DNA of 64,000 nt from Haliotis asinina (lineage: Eukaryota > Mollusca > Gastropoda > Lepetellida > Haliotidae). Where the stretch lies: positions 17,635,501 through 17,699,500 of the forward strand of contig NC_090291.1 of NCBI RefSeq assembly GCF_037392515.1, written 5' to 3'. This document shows positions 38,101 through 48,105 of this stretch, piece after piece. A program made the position numbers and the translations under genes. The notes under the pieces are model-generated. The model had not been told where the DNA came from. It made no database searches and saw nothing but the letters and a program-made list of their open reading frames with translations. The stretch's first letter is position 1; every line of letters begins with the position of its first letter.

Positions 38101-39342
38101 GTGTATATTGTAAAACTAGTACTGACATATAAAATGCTTTAACTATACAAGTCGATACAACATAAGAACTGGCTATCGATCGCCAACAACAGAAGAGTAG
38201 ATCACCACACTATGAACCATGGGGACTTACATTATTTTTGCTTACTGCATGGACCCAAACTGGATTTACACCATCCCTTCAGCCGCAGGCGATTGTTGGA
38301 AAATTTAGCCAAGAGTTAAAATAACAAAAAAAGGTGGTAAACCACATGAATGTACAACTTTACTTTGAAATTTTTTTGACTTGCGTACAGTTTGGTATGA
38401 GAAAATGTGTTTGGTATGTGCAAGGCATGTCTTTGAATTCAGCTGTGAATATAGGAACCATGGGCGTCTGGCACAGATAGTCAAATGGCATATATATGTC
38501 TTACACACATATACTTGTTACCATTATGAAATGTAAAAAGACCTAAGATCTTACTGCCAAAACTCCTCTGACGCCGTCAACGTTACATTCGGCTTCCGCC
38601 ATACAGAGTTGAGCAGCCGATGATCCTCTGCACTGTTGGAGAGGTAGGCGTCAGTGATTGATATGTTGCTGCTGAGCTTATTGATGCACAGGAGAGTGTT
38701 CCACCAGTTGCCACACGTTGTCCATGGCAACACTGACCGGAAGGACTGGTACAAGTAGTATATAGACCAGGCAATGATGACATTATATGGCAGGACTGAA
38801 GTGAAAGAGGCTACAACCTGGGTGATGCCAATACCTGAAAATAGAGTATCATATGGCAGTGTTAGTTAATCATGGACGGGACAGTGGTGTAATGGTATTA
38901 AATCGTCAGGCTTCAGAATAGTGCAGTCATGTGCAAATCGCCTGACTGCTGATGAAGGAGCTGAAATTGGGAGCTTCTTGAACAGCCGGAAAAATGCAAT
39001 ATAATCTAACCTAGAATGTTACAGAATCCTCTGTCTCGCACTGTAGGCAGTGTAAGAGTCTTCGCCTCTTACGACAAGCATAGACACCTTTCATGTCAAG
39101 CATGGGTTGCTGACCTCCACGAGTTTCGTGTCATAAGTAGCGATACAGTTGTAATAGTCAAAGACTTTTGTTGATTGTGCAGATTTTGTACACAAAGGTA
39201 TGTGACTGACCTTTCAGGAAAGGACAAATGGACCATACATGTAATGCACTCCTGCTTGTGAACTGGCCAATGGAAGCCTCAAGGAAGAAAAGTGGAACGG
39301 AGCATGTGAAAATCCCAGCAAAATAGGGAATAAGAAACGCAC
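26170..39342 (-). CDS. SLC6-family transporter, copy 2 (exons 2-13; first exon not found)
   Basis: Paralogue of the downstream transporter. Minus-strand exons: 39342-39211, 38834-38555, 37034-36902, 36606-36472, 36164-36061, 35721-35597, 30695-30583, 29726-29595, 28889-28790, 28503-28403, 27817-27650, 26361-26170 (stop 26172-26170). Seven of the first eleven match copy 1 in length exactly among exons 2-8 apart from exon 3 (280 versus 274), and exon 9 is one codon longer; all phases agree. Seen: AFLIPYFAG and SIGQFTSR (TM2), EL2 [12 protein letters not shown]6 [11 protein letters not shown]7 [10 protein letters not shown] with Gly where family members have Asn, TM8 IGIDSV, C-terminal DWGP followed by a longer tail than copy 1. 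No frameshift or stop is seen. No exon encoding TM1 (expected RFPYLC then NGGG) was found between 39343 and 64000. It may lie outside the window or be lost. The intron at 30696-35596 carries the nested transposons. Confidence 0.88.
26490..26695 (+). pseudogene. Tc1/mariner transposase C-terminal remnant
   Basis: Plus frames read [14 protein letters not shown], then in another frame [19 protein letters not shown], then [11 protein letters not shown]. These are the LNP(I/L)EN.W glutamate block, the EEW helix and the C-terminal GG(Y/A)T.(H/Y) of Tc1 transposases. Frame changes and absence of the upstream half show it is dead. It lies in the last intron of the copy 2 transporter, antisense to it. 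Confidence 0.7.
26815..27405 (+). repeat. LINE 3'-end fragment
   Basis: Contains TTAAAGGATCTTGTTCATTT, then TTCCACCGGAGAGGGTATTT, GTATGGTGATCTTCCTTCAG, TTGTTGGCGATCTATAGAC and ATGGCTGAAATAATGCCGAT in LINE order. Intronic in the copy 2 transporter. Confidence 0.8.
30378..30450 (-). repeat. Solo LINE 3' terminus
   Basis: GTGAGCGAGTGAATTAATAT then TAGCGTCACGTCGGCAATTT and CCATATCGTGACGAAC. Only the last 70 bases of the LINE are present. Confidence 0.8.
30775..31013 (+). repeat. LINE 3'-UTR fragment
   Basis: Begins CCACGGTCCCTAGTTTGGTG and ends GCTGACGTGACTATAAATCT followed by TAACTCACTCACTC. Intronic, non-coding. Confidence 0.8.
32043..33384 (-). mobile_element. Tc1/mariner transposon with inverted ends
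   Basis: The ends are inverted copies of CTACCGACA followed by an AATAAGGGAAC block (left 32045-32067, right about 33359-33382), with TA at both borders. The host LINE reads continuously across the site (CACACAAGATA, then TACATGCATACC). About 1.34 kb is the normal size for a Tc1-class element. The transposase gene inside is on the minus strand and damaged. Confidence 0.88.
32133..33156 (-). pseudogene. Tc1-like transposase, frameshifted
   Basis: Starts [20 protein letters not shown] and has an N-terminal helix-turn-helix ([20 protein letters not shown]) and the GRGRPKST hook-like motif. Catalytic blocks are visible in later frames: FSDESRF (first Asp) at about 32700, [12 protein letters not shown] (second Asp) at about 32435, and [12 protein letters not shown] (Glu) at about 32320. 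The spacing fits a DD34E Tc1 enzyme. The C-terminal half (32582-32133) is one open frame ending in AQHGGHTRY. At least two frame changes, near 32880 and 32590, break the gene, so it should not make active enzyme. Antisense to the LINE it sits in. Confidence 0.88.
34605..34905 (-). repeat. LINE 3'-UTR fragment
   Basis: Starts GAGTTAACGTATTATGTCAC then CAACCGTGACGAGAAC. Later it holds CAGGCTATAGATCGCCAACA, AGGAACCATGGGGACTTAGA and TCCCTACAGCCACTGGCGAG. Sits directly beside the outer inverted-repeat element. Confidence 0.8.
37300..37507 (+). repeat. LINE 3'-UTR fragment
   Basis: Contains the ACTGACCCTTGTTGACAGGG block, then TTAGTCACGATTTGACTGAA, ATATTGCCGAAGTGACTTAA and CTCACTCACTC. Intronic in the copy 2 transporter. 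Confidence 0.75.
37690..37937 (+). repeat. Diverged LINE 3'-UTR fragment
   Basis: Recognised by TAGTTCCTTTACTGAGTC, CAACAGGTTTCATAATGC, ACATATGGCTGAAATGGTGT and the TTTCACTCACTC end, in LINE order but more diverged than its neighbours. Confidence 0.55.
37975..38320 (-). repeat. LINE 3'-UTR fragment
   Basis: Opens GACGAGTAAGTTAAAATTTT, then GCCGCATCGGCGATATTACA. It continues to CTGGCTATCGATCGCCAACA and AACCATGGGGACTTACATTA. Intronic in the copy 2 transporter, opposite to the fragment just before it. Confidence 0.8.
39056..39130 (-). repeat. SINE fragment
   Basis: TCGCCTCTTACGACAAGCAT and TCAAGCATGGGTTGCTGACC match the 3' part of the repeat at 22455-22690. In the intron between exons 2 and 3 of the copy 2 transporter. 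Confidence 0.6.
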
Positions 39343-39993
39343 CTGCGAAACAGAACAAACTTTATGAGTATTTTACATATATGCTCAAAGCCATCAAAAA
39401 CGAAATTTGACGTTCGTACTTTCTTTACTCACACAAGTGCCAACATATACAGGTGTAACTGACAGATATTTTTTAAATAAACATCTGTGGATAACTTAAT
39501 CTGAAAATGTCCAGCAACAACGACAGTGACGCAACAACGACTTCAAACAAAGGTGGGGTCACTTGCAGTCAATATCTTGTGTGTTCACCCTGCACTGCAA
39601 GTCTCCGGGGGCACATATTTCTCAGAAACAGCTGTGGAATGGTCTGCCAGTGATGTTGAAGGGCCGGTGTCAATTCAGCACTTGTCATTGGTCATGGCCC
39701 TAGCCCTTCCAAAACGACTTTGTTCATAAACAGAGTTTGGCGCAAGTCTCTCTTCTCGACGTTATAAATTTGTTGACGTCCATATGCAAAGTGTACGTTA
39801 ATTCTGCGTTAAGGCGTCTTCACATCCTTTGGTGTCTTGTCCCAGTTGTCCTCTTTGCAGTATTAGTAGGTGTTTGGAAACAATTTCGCAAGTTTGAGAC
39901 TCGGATACTGCGGACCCGTCGAGCCGGATGCACGTTACAGTGTCTGACAATCGTCATGTCTCAAGAAACGCCGCTAACTATAGCGAGAACTTG
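39343..39993. other. Unassigned DNA upstream of transporter exon 2
   Basis: This is where the first exon of the copy 2 transporter was sought. No RFPYLC- or NGGG-like coding sequence is present on the minus strand. Two short open frames on the plus strand have no recognisable domain. Confidence 0.4.
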
Positions 39994-40049
39994 ATTCTCT
40001 TCGTCTTGTGTCAAGCATGACATTCTCTTCGTCTTGTGTCAAGCATGAC
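39994..40049. repeat. 28-bp direct duplication
   Basis: ATTCTCTTCGTCTTGTGTCA plus AGCATGAC occurs twice in succession, essentially identical. Confidence 0.95.
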
Positions 40050-41299
40050 ATTTTCTCAACGTGATTCAGTTTTACAATTCCCTGTGCTTTGAAGGGGCCT
40101 AGGTGCAAGTAATGGACATGCACAACGTTCTGTTTACGAGAAATGTCAAAGGTTCAGTTTTAAGCATCGAAGTTCATAAAAGAGGAATATTCTGGGACTC
40201 AAACTCGAAATGGGCAAGAATGTCAGCCTTTTCTCCCTACATCCTCTGTACCGCAGGAAAGATATCTTCAATACAAGTGTTGTAAGTTCTAGGATGACAA
40301 ATACCAACTTATTGGCTTTCAGTATATTAAGCTTGAACGAAATAACGACACAGCGTATTGCAATAAATCTTACTTCCCACGTGGTCAACGTGTGGGTAGT
40401 TGCATACTCGTTGCATCACGTACGTCACACTAGTTTCATATCGCTTTGACCTGTGTCGTCACGACTTATCCTGACATTTTAACGATTTGATTGGATTACC
40501 GATGACCTCCATATTAGGTCACGTTGTGACGGAACTATTTTTTTCATGCATAACAAACACATTAACACATTCAATCTACAACTTATGTGCGCTGTCGGAA
40601 TGTAAACATTGTGAACGTTGCTGTGTCGCTGCTTAACTGTGAGTCGAAATGTGGCATTTTTGCGTTATACGAAAACTGCATCCTGGGTAATGCCATTGAT
40701 GAAACTGCGCAAGTTGTACATTCATGTGGTTTCAAAAGGGTCATTGATGCACGACGCTTCATTCATAAATGCGTTCATTCATGTCTATAGCTATACACCA
40801 AGCAAGGCCCCACGTGTACATCAGGTTTATTAAGAAATCTCGAATGTCTCGACAGTGGCCTCTAAAATAATACACTTAAAAACTAAAGTTGGAGCTTGTT
40901 GCCCTGAATAAAGTCACGATGTTCTTGGATGCAACAGGGAGGTTAATGTAATGGCTGAAAATTGACAATGGGTCAGACACAATAACCTGGGTGGATCAAA
41001 AAGCGGAAACTGAATAGCATGGTTCATTTACTCCGGCTTGTGTCAAAGCATAGCTGACACTATCAATAAGACATTTAACTGCAACGTTAGCCTGAAGCCT
41101 ACCACACATCAAGAAAACCACTAAGTAGCTGTTGGAAGACCCAGGATTTCAATAGAATCTGTGGATTTGAAAAGTTCCTCCCAGCATGTGTATCAGTCTG
41201 CTGACTGATCTATGGATCTGTCTCAGTAGATAACCATCTCTCAGCCCACTTATCTTCCAATATGCTAATAGTAAAGCTTCGCAGGTATTCGTAAAAATG
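40050..41299. other. Unassigned intergenic or intronic DNA
   Basis: Only short open frames lacking recognisable motifs. No splice-supported SLC6 exon and no repeat family identified. Confidence 0.35.
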
Positions 41300-41545
41300 C
41301 ACATCCACCCATACAGCTGTAATCCACCCGTACATCTATACATCCACCCATACAACTGCACATCTACCCATACAGCTGTACACCCACCCATACAGCTGTA
41401 AATCCACCCCATACAGCTGTTCATCCTCCCATACGCCTGTACAACTTCTACCATACATCTGTACATCTTCTACCCATTCAACTGTCCATCAGCCCACACA
41501 GCTGTACATCCATCCCATACAGTTGGATGTCTAACTGTACATCTA
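41300..41545. repeat. Minisatellite, unit about 20 bp
   Basis: About ten imperfect copies of ACATCCACCCATACAGCTGT. The minus frames give a Met-Tyr-Gly-Cys-Trp rich artefact. Confidence 0.9.
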
Positions 41546-42177
41546 CCCATACAGATCTCACATTCATGTGAATGATGGCATGTTTTCTATTCCTTATAAT
41601 GAAAAGTGACAGTTCACAACCCCTATTGAGGGTTATTTTCTCATTCTCTGTACTGTAGTACACAGGGACCATATCGGCTTAACTACCTTACAATGACTGT
41701 GACTACCGCCTTTCTCATCATCAAGTGTCCGTACCAGATCTATAGTGCTCACCTAAACATACTCTTGCAGCGTGACAAATGTTCATTGAATATTTTAAAA
41801 ATTGTAATTACTATGTCTGTAATGTTCAGCAATTAATAAAAACCACAAAATCTTTACTACAATGATTATAGATATCTGCCAGACTGCTATTAACCATGAA
41901 GGAGCAAAACAAACAAACAATGATCACATAGCTGCTTGAGGAATGTCGAGGTCACCCTGACCAGCAGATGCGACACACAACATACTGATTCAGTTCAGTG
42001 GCGATCCGTTTGTATACCCGAAAAGATTCATTCCACAAAGGCCATTTGTTCAGCTTGGTACATGAGACAAGTTCGTAACCGGTTTGTCAACACTAGAAAT
42101 GAGCCATCATGTCCAAAATAAAATGTTTGTGTAATCGTGACCGTTAACGAACCAAACATACAACCACCCAGACTGGG
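41546..42177. other. No recognisable feature
   Basis: One open frame at 41936-42121 on the plus strand has no motif I can name. Nothing else supported. Confidence 0.3.
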
Positions 42178-42264
42178 CTCTCTCTCTCTCTCTCTCTGTC
42201 TATCTGTCTATCTATCTATCTATCTCTATCTCTCTCTCTATCTCTATTTCTCTCTATCTCTCTC
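42178..42264. repeat. (TC)n/(TCTA)n microsatellite
   Basis: Pyrimidine-rich repeat mixing TC, TCTG and TCTA units. Confidence 0.95.
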
Positions 42265-42753
42265 AGCGACTCTGATTTGATACCACTCTATATACCGTCA
42301 TGGTCGTTTGTATTTCTAAGCTCATACACGCATGATGCATTCATTTCGTTATGTACGTGAATCAATGAGATAGAAATATGTCGCAAGCATGTCCTTTTCA
42401 TATAGAGTGAGTCAGAGCAGAATATTAGTTCTGTAGTTTGGATATATCAGCCAAATGTACATGTACGATTCAGAACAAGGAGGGGAAATGTCACATACAA
42501 ACATTACGTATTCATTTTTATTCTAAATTGACAATAAAAACTTCAAGGCCTAACATACTATTATTTTTATGCGTAATATATAATTCTATACAAAAGGTGA
42601 TGTTTGCATGTGACATGTCCCCCTCCTTGTTCTCATTCACACATGTACATTTGACTGATACCAAAATTACCGTTCATTATGAACTGGTAGTCCAGTTCGC
42701 CCACTCTGGCCTGACATTCATTCCGTGATGGAAATGTTGTGACACACCGCTTG

Positions 42754-43545
42754 TCCTGTGCGTCGCCAACACCATCAGCGCATGATTCGTTGGTTAATAA
42801 TGTTTACATGCCTGATGCGACTTTTAATATCGTATATTCATGCGGTGTATGACAGTTCCGTCGCAACGGCGCCGGTAGCGGAAGTAGACATTCCTTCTAA
42901 TTTCGTTATCCCTCTTTGGCTTTTTAATATCTATAATTCATTTGATAGGTCTTTCCACGGGGTTTCTAGCGATGCACAACATGCACATCTTCAATGCTTA
43001 GCATAGCTGCAAACCTGTGCGTCGCCAACACCATCAGCGCATGATTCGTTTGTTAATAATGTTTACATGCCTGACGCGACTTTTAATATCTTATATTCAT
43101 TAGAAGGAGCATTTCAATTCGCTTCTGGTGGTGTATGGCATGTGCATGTGCGACGTTGAGCAAAGTTGCTTGACATGTCCCTATGTAATGCCGCATGTTT
43201 GTTCCGTCGCAACGGCCGGTAGCGGAAGTAGACTTTCGTCCTAATTTCGTTATCCCTTTTGGATTTTTAATATCTATGATTCATTTGAAAGGTCTTTCCA
43301 TGTTTTTTCTAGCGATGCATAACATGCACATCTGCAATACTGTGCATAGCTGTCCGTATGTAATGCCGCATGTTATTTCCGTTTCAACGGATCGTAAATC
43401 GGAGGTTAAGTTCGTTGATAATTTTTATATCGTGTTTGCGATCCTAAATGTCTATAATGCATATAAATGCCCTTTCAATTCTGCTTCTAACGACGTATAA
43501 AATGCACTTATACAATATTTTTTGGAGATGCTAGACACCTCCGTA
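42754..43545. repeat. Satellite-like array, period about 170 bp
   Basis: The words CCGTCGCAACGG with GGTAGCGGAAGTAGAC recur at about 42867 and 43205, with a diverged form at 43379. CTGTGCGTCGCCAACACCAT recurs at about 42755 and 43015. TTTTAATATCTATAATTCAT and CTAGCGATGCACAACATGCA occur in most units. Weaker echoes (ATTAGAAAGCTCTTCTGGCG) extend to about 43690. Non-coding; plus-strand open frames here are by-products. Confidence 0.75.
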
Positions 43546-43619
43546 TATACCGCCGCTTTTTGCGTCTGCGGCCTTTCAATGGCGCATTTGCTCACGTGTT
43601 GCCTTATTGAGTCTTTTTT

Positions 43620-44333
43620 GTGCTTCTAACTGCAGCACTCTGGTCTGCAGCATACATTTATGGTATCATTAGAAAGCTCTTCTGGCGGCGGCAACAATGG
43701 TGTAAACAGATTTCATTTATTCTGAAAATTGTAAAGTATATTGCACAATTTGTTCTAAAAAATAGTCGTTTTTTGCTGTACTTCTTGAAAAAATACTATG
43801 TAACTTCTTCTCTAAAAGTCAGATTGTTAGATTGTGAGAAAGCCCATTTAATGGCGGAGGTACATGCAATCTTTTCAAATAAAGTGTTTATAAACATTTT
43901 AAAATGTGTACTACCGTCAGGTGAAAGTTTAACTATCCAACGTATTGACGTAGTTTTCTATACAAGGGGAACCCGAGCCAGCTTGGCCACTGCTCGGAAA
44001 ATGCCTACGTTCCCCGGGCACGAATGTAGACGGAACGGGAACGGCGATGCGGAAATTGCGACGCTGCCCTCTACGTCTGCCCACGGAGGTTGGAAAGGAG
44101 GAATTCCCAAGGTTGTGCATAGGGTGATAGTTCCGAACTCCGCCATGATGAAGCACTTGGTTGACGTGGTGGTTATCGTGGGTAACGTTGTTCATGCTAT
44201 TCATCATTCGTTCTACCGAAGACGCTCGATCTACAATCGACCATGGTGTAGCAGAACTGAAACCTATCGAGGCTTGACAGTTGGTTCAATGGCGAGTTTG
44301 CGAGAAGCAGAACGAAATGCTGGTGTTGCATAG
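43620..44333 (+). other. Unrecognised 237-codon open frame
   Basis: A plus-strand open frame. Its first part overlaps decayed satellite-like sequence. The second part, from about 43950, is GC-richer than its surroundings and contains runs such as RRNGNGDAEIATLPSTSAHG. The minus strand of the same GC-richer block (43929-44207) is also open. I recognise no domain in either direction. It could be a fragment of an unknown transposon or a chance frame. Confidence 0.15.
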
Positions 44334-44599
44334 GAGGCGAGGGGACGATCCCGAGAGCAGAGGCGATGATGGTCAAACGATACCTGGCGCAAGCAAACCC
44401 GTTCAAGTCTTGACAGGAGGCTCAAAGGCGATTTGGTGGCAATTGTTCATGATTTGCCGTGTCAAATCTTTGCGATTGCCTAAGGTGTGGCATATGGGAA
44501 ATGAGCGGTTTGTTGCTGTAGTGTCTACAGCTATTTACGTGAGGCGTCTACTTGATGGGTAGATGAGACGGCATGACATGCCAGACGGACATTGACGTT

Positions 44600-45508
44600 T
44601 TCTGACTTTTTGTTATGCATATTGATGTAAAGTGTAGTATGTGTTGTTCATCACGTGTAGCAGTTCAGCTGCCCACAGTACTCGAAGAACCACGACCTCC
44701 TCCCTCCTCAAGTGTGCCTTCACGGCAATCAGACTTTGGAATGAAAGTTGTATCCTTCCAGGTTTCATGATTTGTATTATATATTTGTGTTAACATATTT
44801 GAGATGTCTGTCCATTATGTACGGCAATTGTATGGATACTGAATTCGTGAGCTATGGTTATCATCGTGTATGCTAAATTAAAACAAGCTAACACCGTTCC
44901 CCTCTAATCCAAACCATTAACCTCAAATCAAAATAACATAAAGTTAAAACGTGAAGTCTGCGTCCTTCTCTCTACACTAAATCACTAACCCAAACCGAAT
45001 TAACCTAAATGACATAACCATAAAGCTAAAAGCATCAATACCGAGAATGTTAAAACTAAACCGCCAAACCAAACCTAAAGGACATAAATTTACAGCTCAA
45101 ACCATGAATACAGCGGTGCGTATAACTGAATAATAAACACTGACAATGACAGAACGTAAAACTGGAGATAAATGCCAAACTAAAAGTACAAAGGTAACGC
45201 CACCTAAAACACTAACCCCAAACCAAAAACATCAAATTAACATGAAAAATATACCAACAGAGAGAAGGTGACTACGAAACTCAAACACTAACAACTCAAA
45301 ACAACAACACCTGACACTACTAATAAAAAATAAAAGAGCGAAATAAACAAAACAGATACAAATGGGTAGGTGATGAAACCCTTGACACAAGTGAAATGCT
45401 ATACTTACATCAAGGTCTACAAAGTCAGTCGGTCGGCCGAGGCATTGACAATATGTTACCAGGTGAAGGTGACACATTTTCAATGCCTACAAACTGGCCC
45501 GGAAAAAT
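44600..45508. other. Unassigned, with an A/C-rich strand-biased segment
   Basis: From about 44890 to 45350 the plus strand is strikingly poor in G and T and carries many variants of AAACC, CTAAA and AACAT. It looks like a decayed simple or telomere-like repeat, but no regular period was found. Confidence 0.4.
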
Positions 45509-45688
45509 TGTCTTTAATTCCATCTGTTGTGATCCGTACTCAGTGTTTCCATGTTTGCCGATAGTTTGATGTTGTATGAAAGTTGTTTGATGTTGTATGG
45601 AAATGTAGCCTTGGTATTGTCTTTAATTCCAGCTGGTGTGATCCATACTCCGTGTTTCCATGTTTGCCAATAGCTTGATGTTGTATGG
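45509..45688. repeat. 108-bp tandem repeat, two units
   Basis: ATTGTCTTTAATTCCATCTG and ATTGTCTTTAATTCCAGCTG start consecutive units at 45509 and 45617. Both include GTGTTTCCATGTTTGCC and TGATGTTGTATG. A further unit start is at about 62890 on the other side of the LINE complex, so the complex entered this array. Confidence 0.85.
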
Positions 45689-45693
45689 AAGGA
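45680..45693. repeat. Target-site duplication of LINE E, left
   Basis: GTTGTATGGAAGGA, matching 62866-62879 with one mismatch. Confidence 0.85.
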
Positions 45694-46934
45694 GTGAGTG
45701 AGTGAGTGAGTGAGTGAGTGAGTGAGTTAGAATTTATCGTCACATCGGCAATATTACAGCCATATCGTGACGAGAACAATTTAATTTAATTCATATCAGT
45801 TTTGAAATCAATAAATTGAAAACGTAAAGACCTGTCATCGAAGGACACTAAAAATACTAGGCTATCACAGATATGAACATAAAACTAGCATTGAAAGCTA
45901 AAATATTGTAATTAAAGAGGACAATACGATATAAAACACGGGCTAGGGACCGCCAACAACCGAAGGTAGATCAAAATAATAGGGTCCATGCTGACTTACA
46001 GTACCTTTGCTACCTGCTACTCTAGCTGGATTAACACCATCCCTTCAGCCATTGGCGGTTATACTGAAAATTAGCCATTATTAAAACAACAAAGATACTA
46101 CGATTAAAAGTCTGGCCGTACTAAATTTACACAGAATGTTTTGGGACTTACATACCCTCTTAGGAGGACAATAATTTTACAATACTTCAACCCCCTTTGA
46201 GGGTACAGCCACTAATAATCTTAGTTACGAATCTAGACTACCAATAATAAAATATTTAATTATTTACAAGTCATTCAACAAATCTAATTCTTTTAAAAAT
46301 GCAATGATTAAATGAGAACTTACATTACTAAAAAGATCCTTCATAGTTCGTGATTGAAAATAGTTATCCCTTGTGATGGAATATTCAACACAGTCAAGCA
46401 AAATGTGCTTGACTGTGATTCTTTCATCACAAGGGATGCAGAACGAAGGATCCTCACCTTTCAACAGGTATTCATGTGTATATCGCCGCATAATGACCTC
46501 TTCAAATCTGGACTGACAACCCAAGTAGGTATAACCAATGTTGGGTTTTATTGCATGTAATTTATTTACGCCCACTTGGGTGTCCCACTTCTTTTGCATC
46601 AGATCATGAATATACGATCTAATTGTAGCTCTATAATCAGAGTATGGAATAAAAAGTGGAGTCATAGATTTGTTGAGTGCTGCCTTAGCAGCAAGATCAG
46701 CCACTGTGTTGCCAGAAAACGCCTAGATGGCTTGGTAACCAACAGAAGACGATGTCGTATTGGCCAGTAGCAAGATTATTATACAATTCAATTATTTCTA
46801 TTAAAAGTGGATGTTTACGTGTCAGGTTTTTAACTGCCTGGAGGCAAGAAAGAGAATCAGAATAGATAATATACTGTCTATGTCTAGGATGTTTTTCAAT
46901 ATATTTAAGAGCCGTTAATATAGCGTTTGCTTCA
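45694..46934 (-). pseudogene. LINE E, RNase H to 3' end
   Basis: From 46934 down: end of the RNase H domain with IIYSDSLSCLQAVKNL and VFCWLPSHLGV. After a break follow ADLAAKAAL and [20 protein letters not shown], then the C-terminal zinc-binding-like FCIPCDERITVKHILLDC, ending in LDLLNDL at 46264. The 3' UTR runs to the (GAGT)n tail at 45694. A seven-codon deletion follows VIMRR, and a frameshift lies near 46710. The 3' UTR order matches copy D. Confidence 0.85.
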
Positions 46935-48105
46935 GTGAGTGAGTGAGTGAGTGAGTTAATATTTAACGTCACATCGGCAAAATTGCAGCCATATCGTGAC
47001 GAGAACATACATGACAAAAAAGAATATATATCGATATTATGAAGACCCTGTCTACGAAGGACAGTAAAACCACTAGACTATCACAGTTAGTATTAAAACT
47101 AGCGTAGAAACTTTAAAAAATGATAGTATCACTATTTGGACAGTACAACATAAAAACAGGCTATAGATCGCCAACAACAGAGGGTAGATCACCATACCAG
47201 GGACCATGGGGACTTACAGTACCTCTGCTACCTGCATGGTCCCTGGCTGGATTTACACCATCCCCTCAGATGTTGGCGATTGTATGCAAGTTTAGCCACA
47301 AATTAAAATGACACATATTCTACGATTAAAAAAGTGGAAGATTAAATCTGACTTAAACCGTTTTGGGACTTACGTAGCCTCTCAGGAGGACAATAATTTT
47401 ACGGTACTTCAACCCCCTTCGAGGATACAGCCACTAACAATCTTAGCTGCTATTTCAACTTCCAATTATAAAATACTTATTTATTTACATGTCAGTCAAT
47501 AATTTCAATTCTTTTAAAAATGCAATAATTAAATGAGAACGTACGTTACTAAAAAGGTCTTTCATAGTTCTTGATTTAAAATAATTGTCCCATGTGATGG
47601 AATATTCACCACAGTCAAGCAAGATATGCTTGACCGTGATGATTTCATCACAAGGGATGCAGAACGGAGGATCCTCACCTTTCAAATGATATTCATGCGT
47701 GTACCTAGTGTGGCCAATACGACATCGTCGTAGAATGACCTCTCAAATCTGGATTGGCAACCCCCGTAAGTGTTACCAACAAATGGTTTTATTGCATGTA
47801 ATTTATTGATACCTACTTGGGTGTCCCACTTCTTCTGCATCAGATCACGGATGTAAGATCTAATGGTAGCTTTATAATCAGTATAGGGAATATGAAGTGG
47901 TGTAACAGATTTTTTTAGCGCTGCCTTAGCAGCAAGGTCAGCCAAAGTATTACCAGAGATTCCAACATGGCTGGGTAACCAACAGAAGACAATGTCATAT
48001 TGGCCAGTCGCAAGATAGTTATAAAATTCAATAATTTCTATTAAAAGTGGATGTTTACATGCTAGGTTTTTAATATCCTGAAGGTACGAAAGAGAGTCTT
48101 GACTG
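46935..48105 (-). mobile_element. LINE piece B (RNase H to 3' end)
   Basis: Begins abruptly in the RNase H domain (KNLACKHPLLIEIIEF on the minus strand). It contains ADLAAKAALKKSVTPLHIPY, then a frame change near 47735, then GEDPPFCIPCDEIITVKHIL and the end of ORF2 at 47485. The 3' UTR ends in GAGTGAGTGAGTGAGTTAAT at 46935. It overlaps by about 460 bases the 3' part of neighbour A but differs from it at many residues, so it is from another copy or an old rearrangement. Coding capacity is lost. Confidence 0.8.

Noticed and set aside
41149..41466. Tyr/Gly/Cys/Trp-rich small protein
   Set aside because: Translation of the 20-bp minisatellite.
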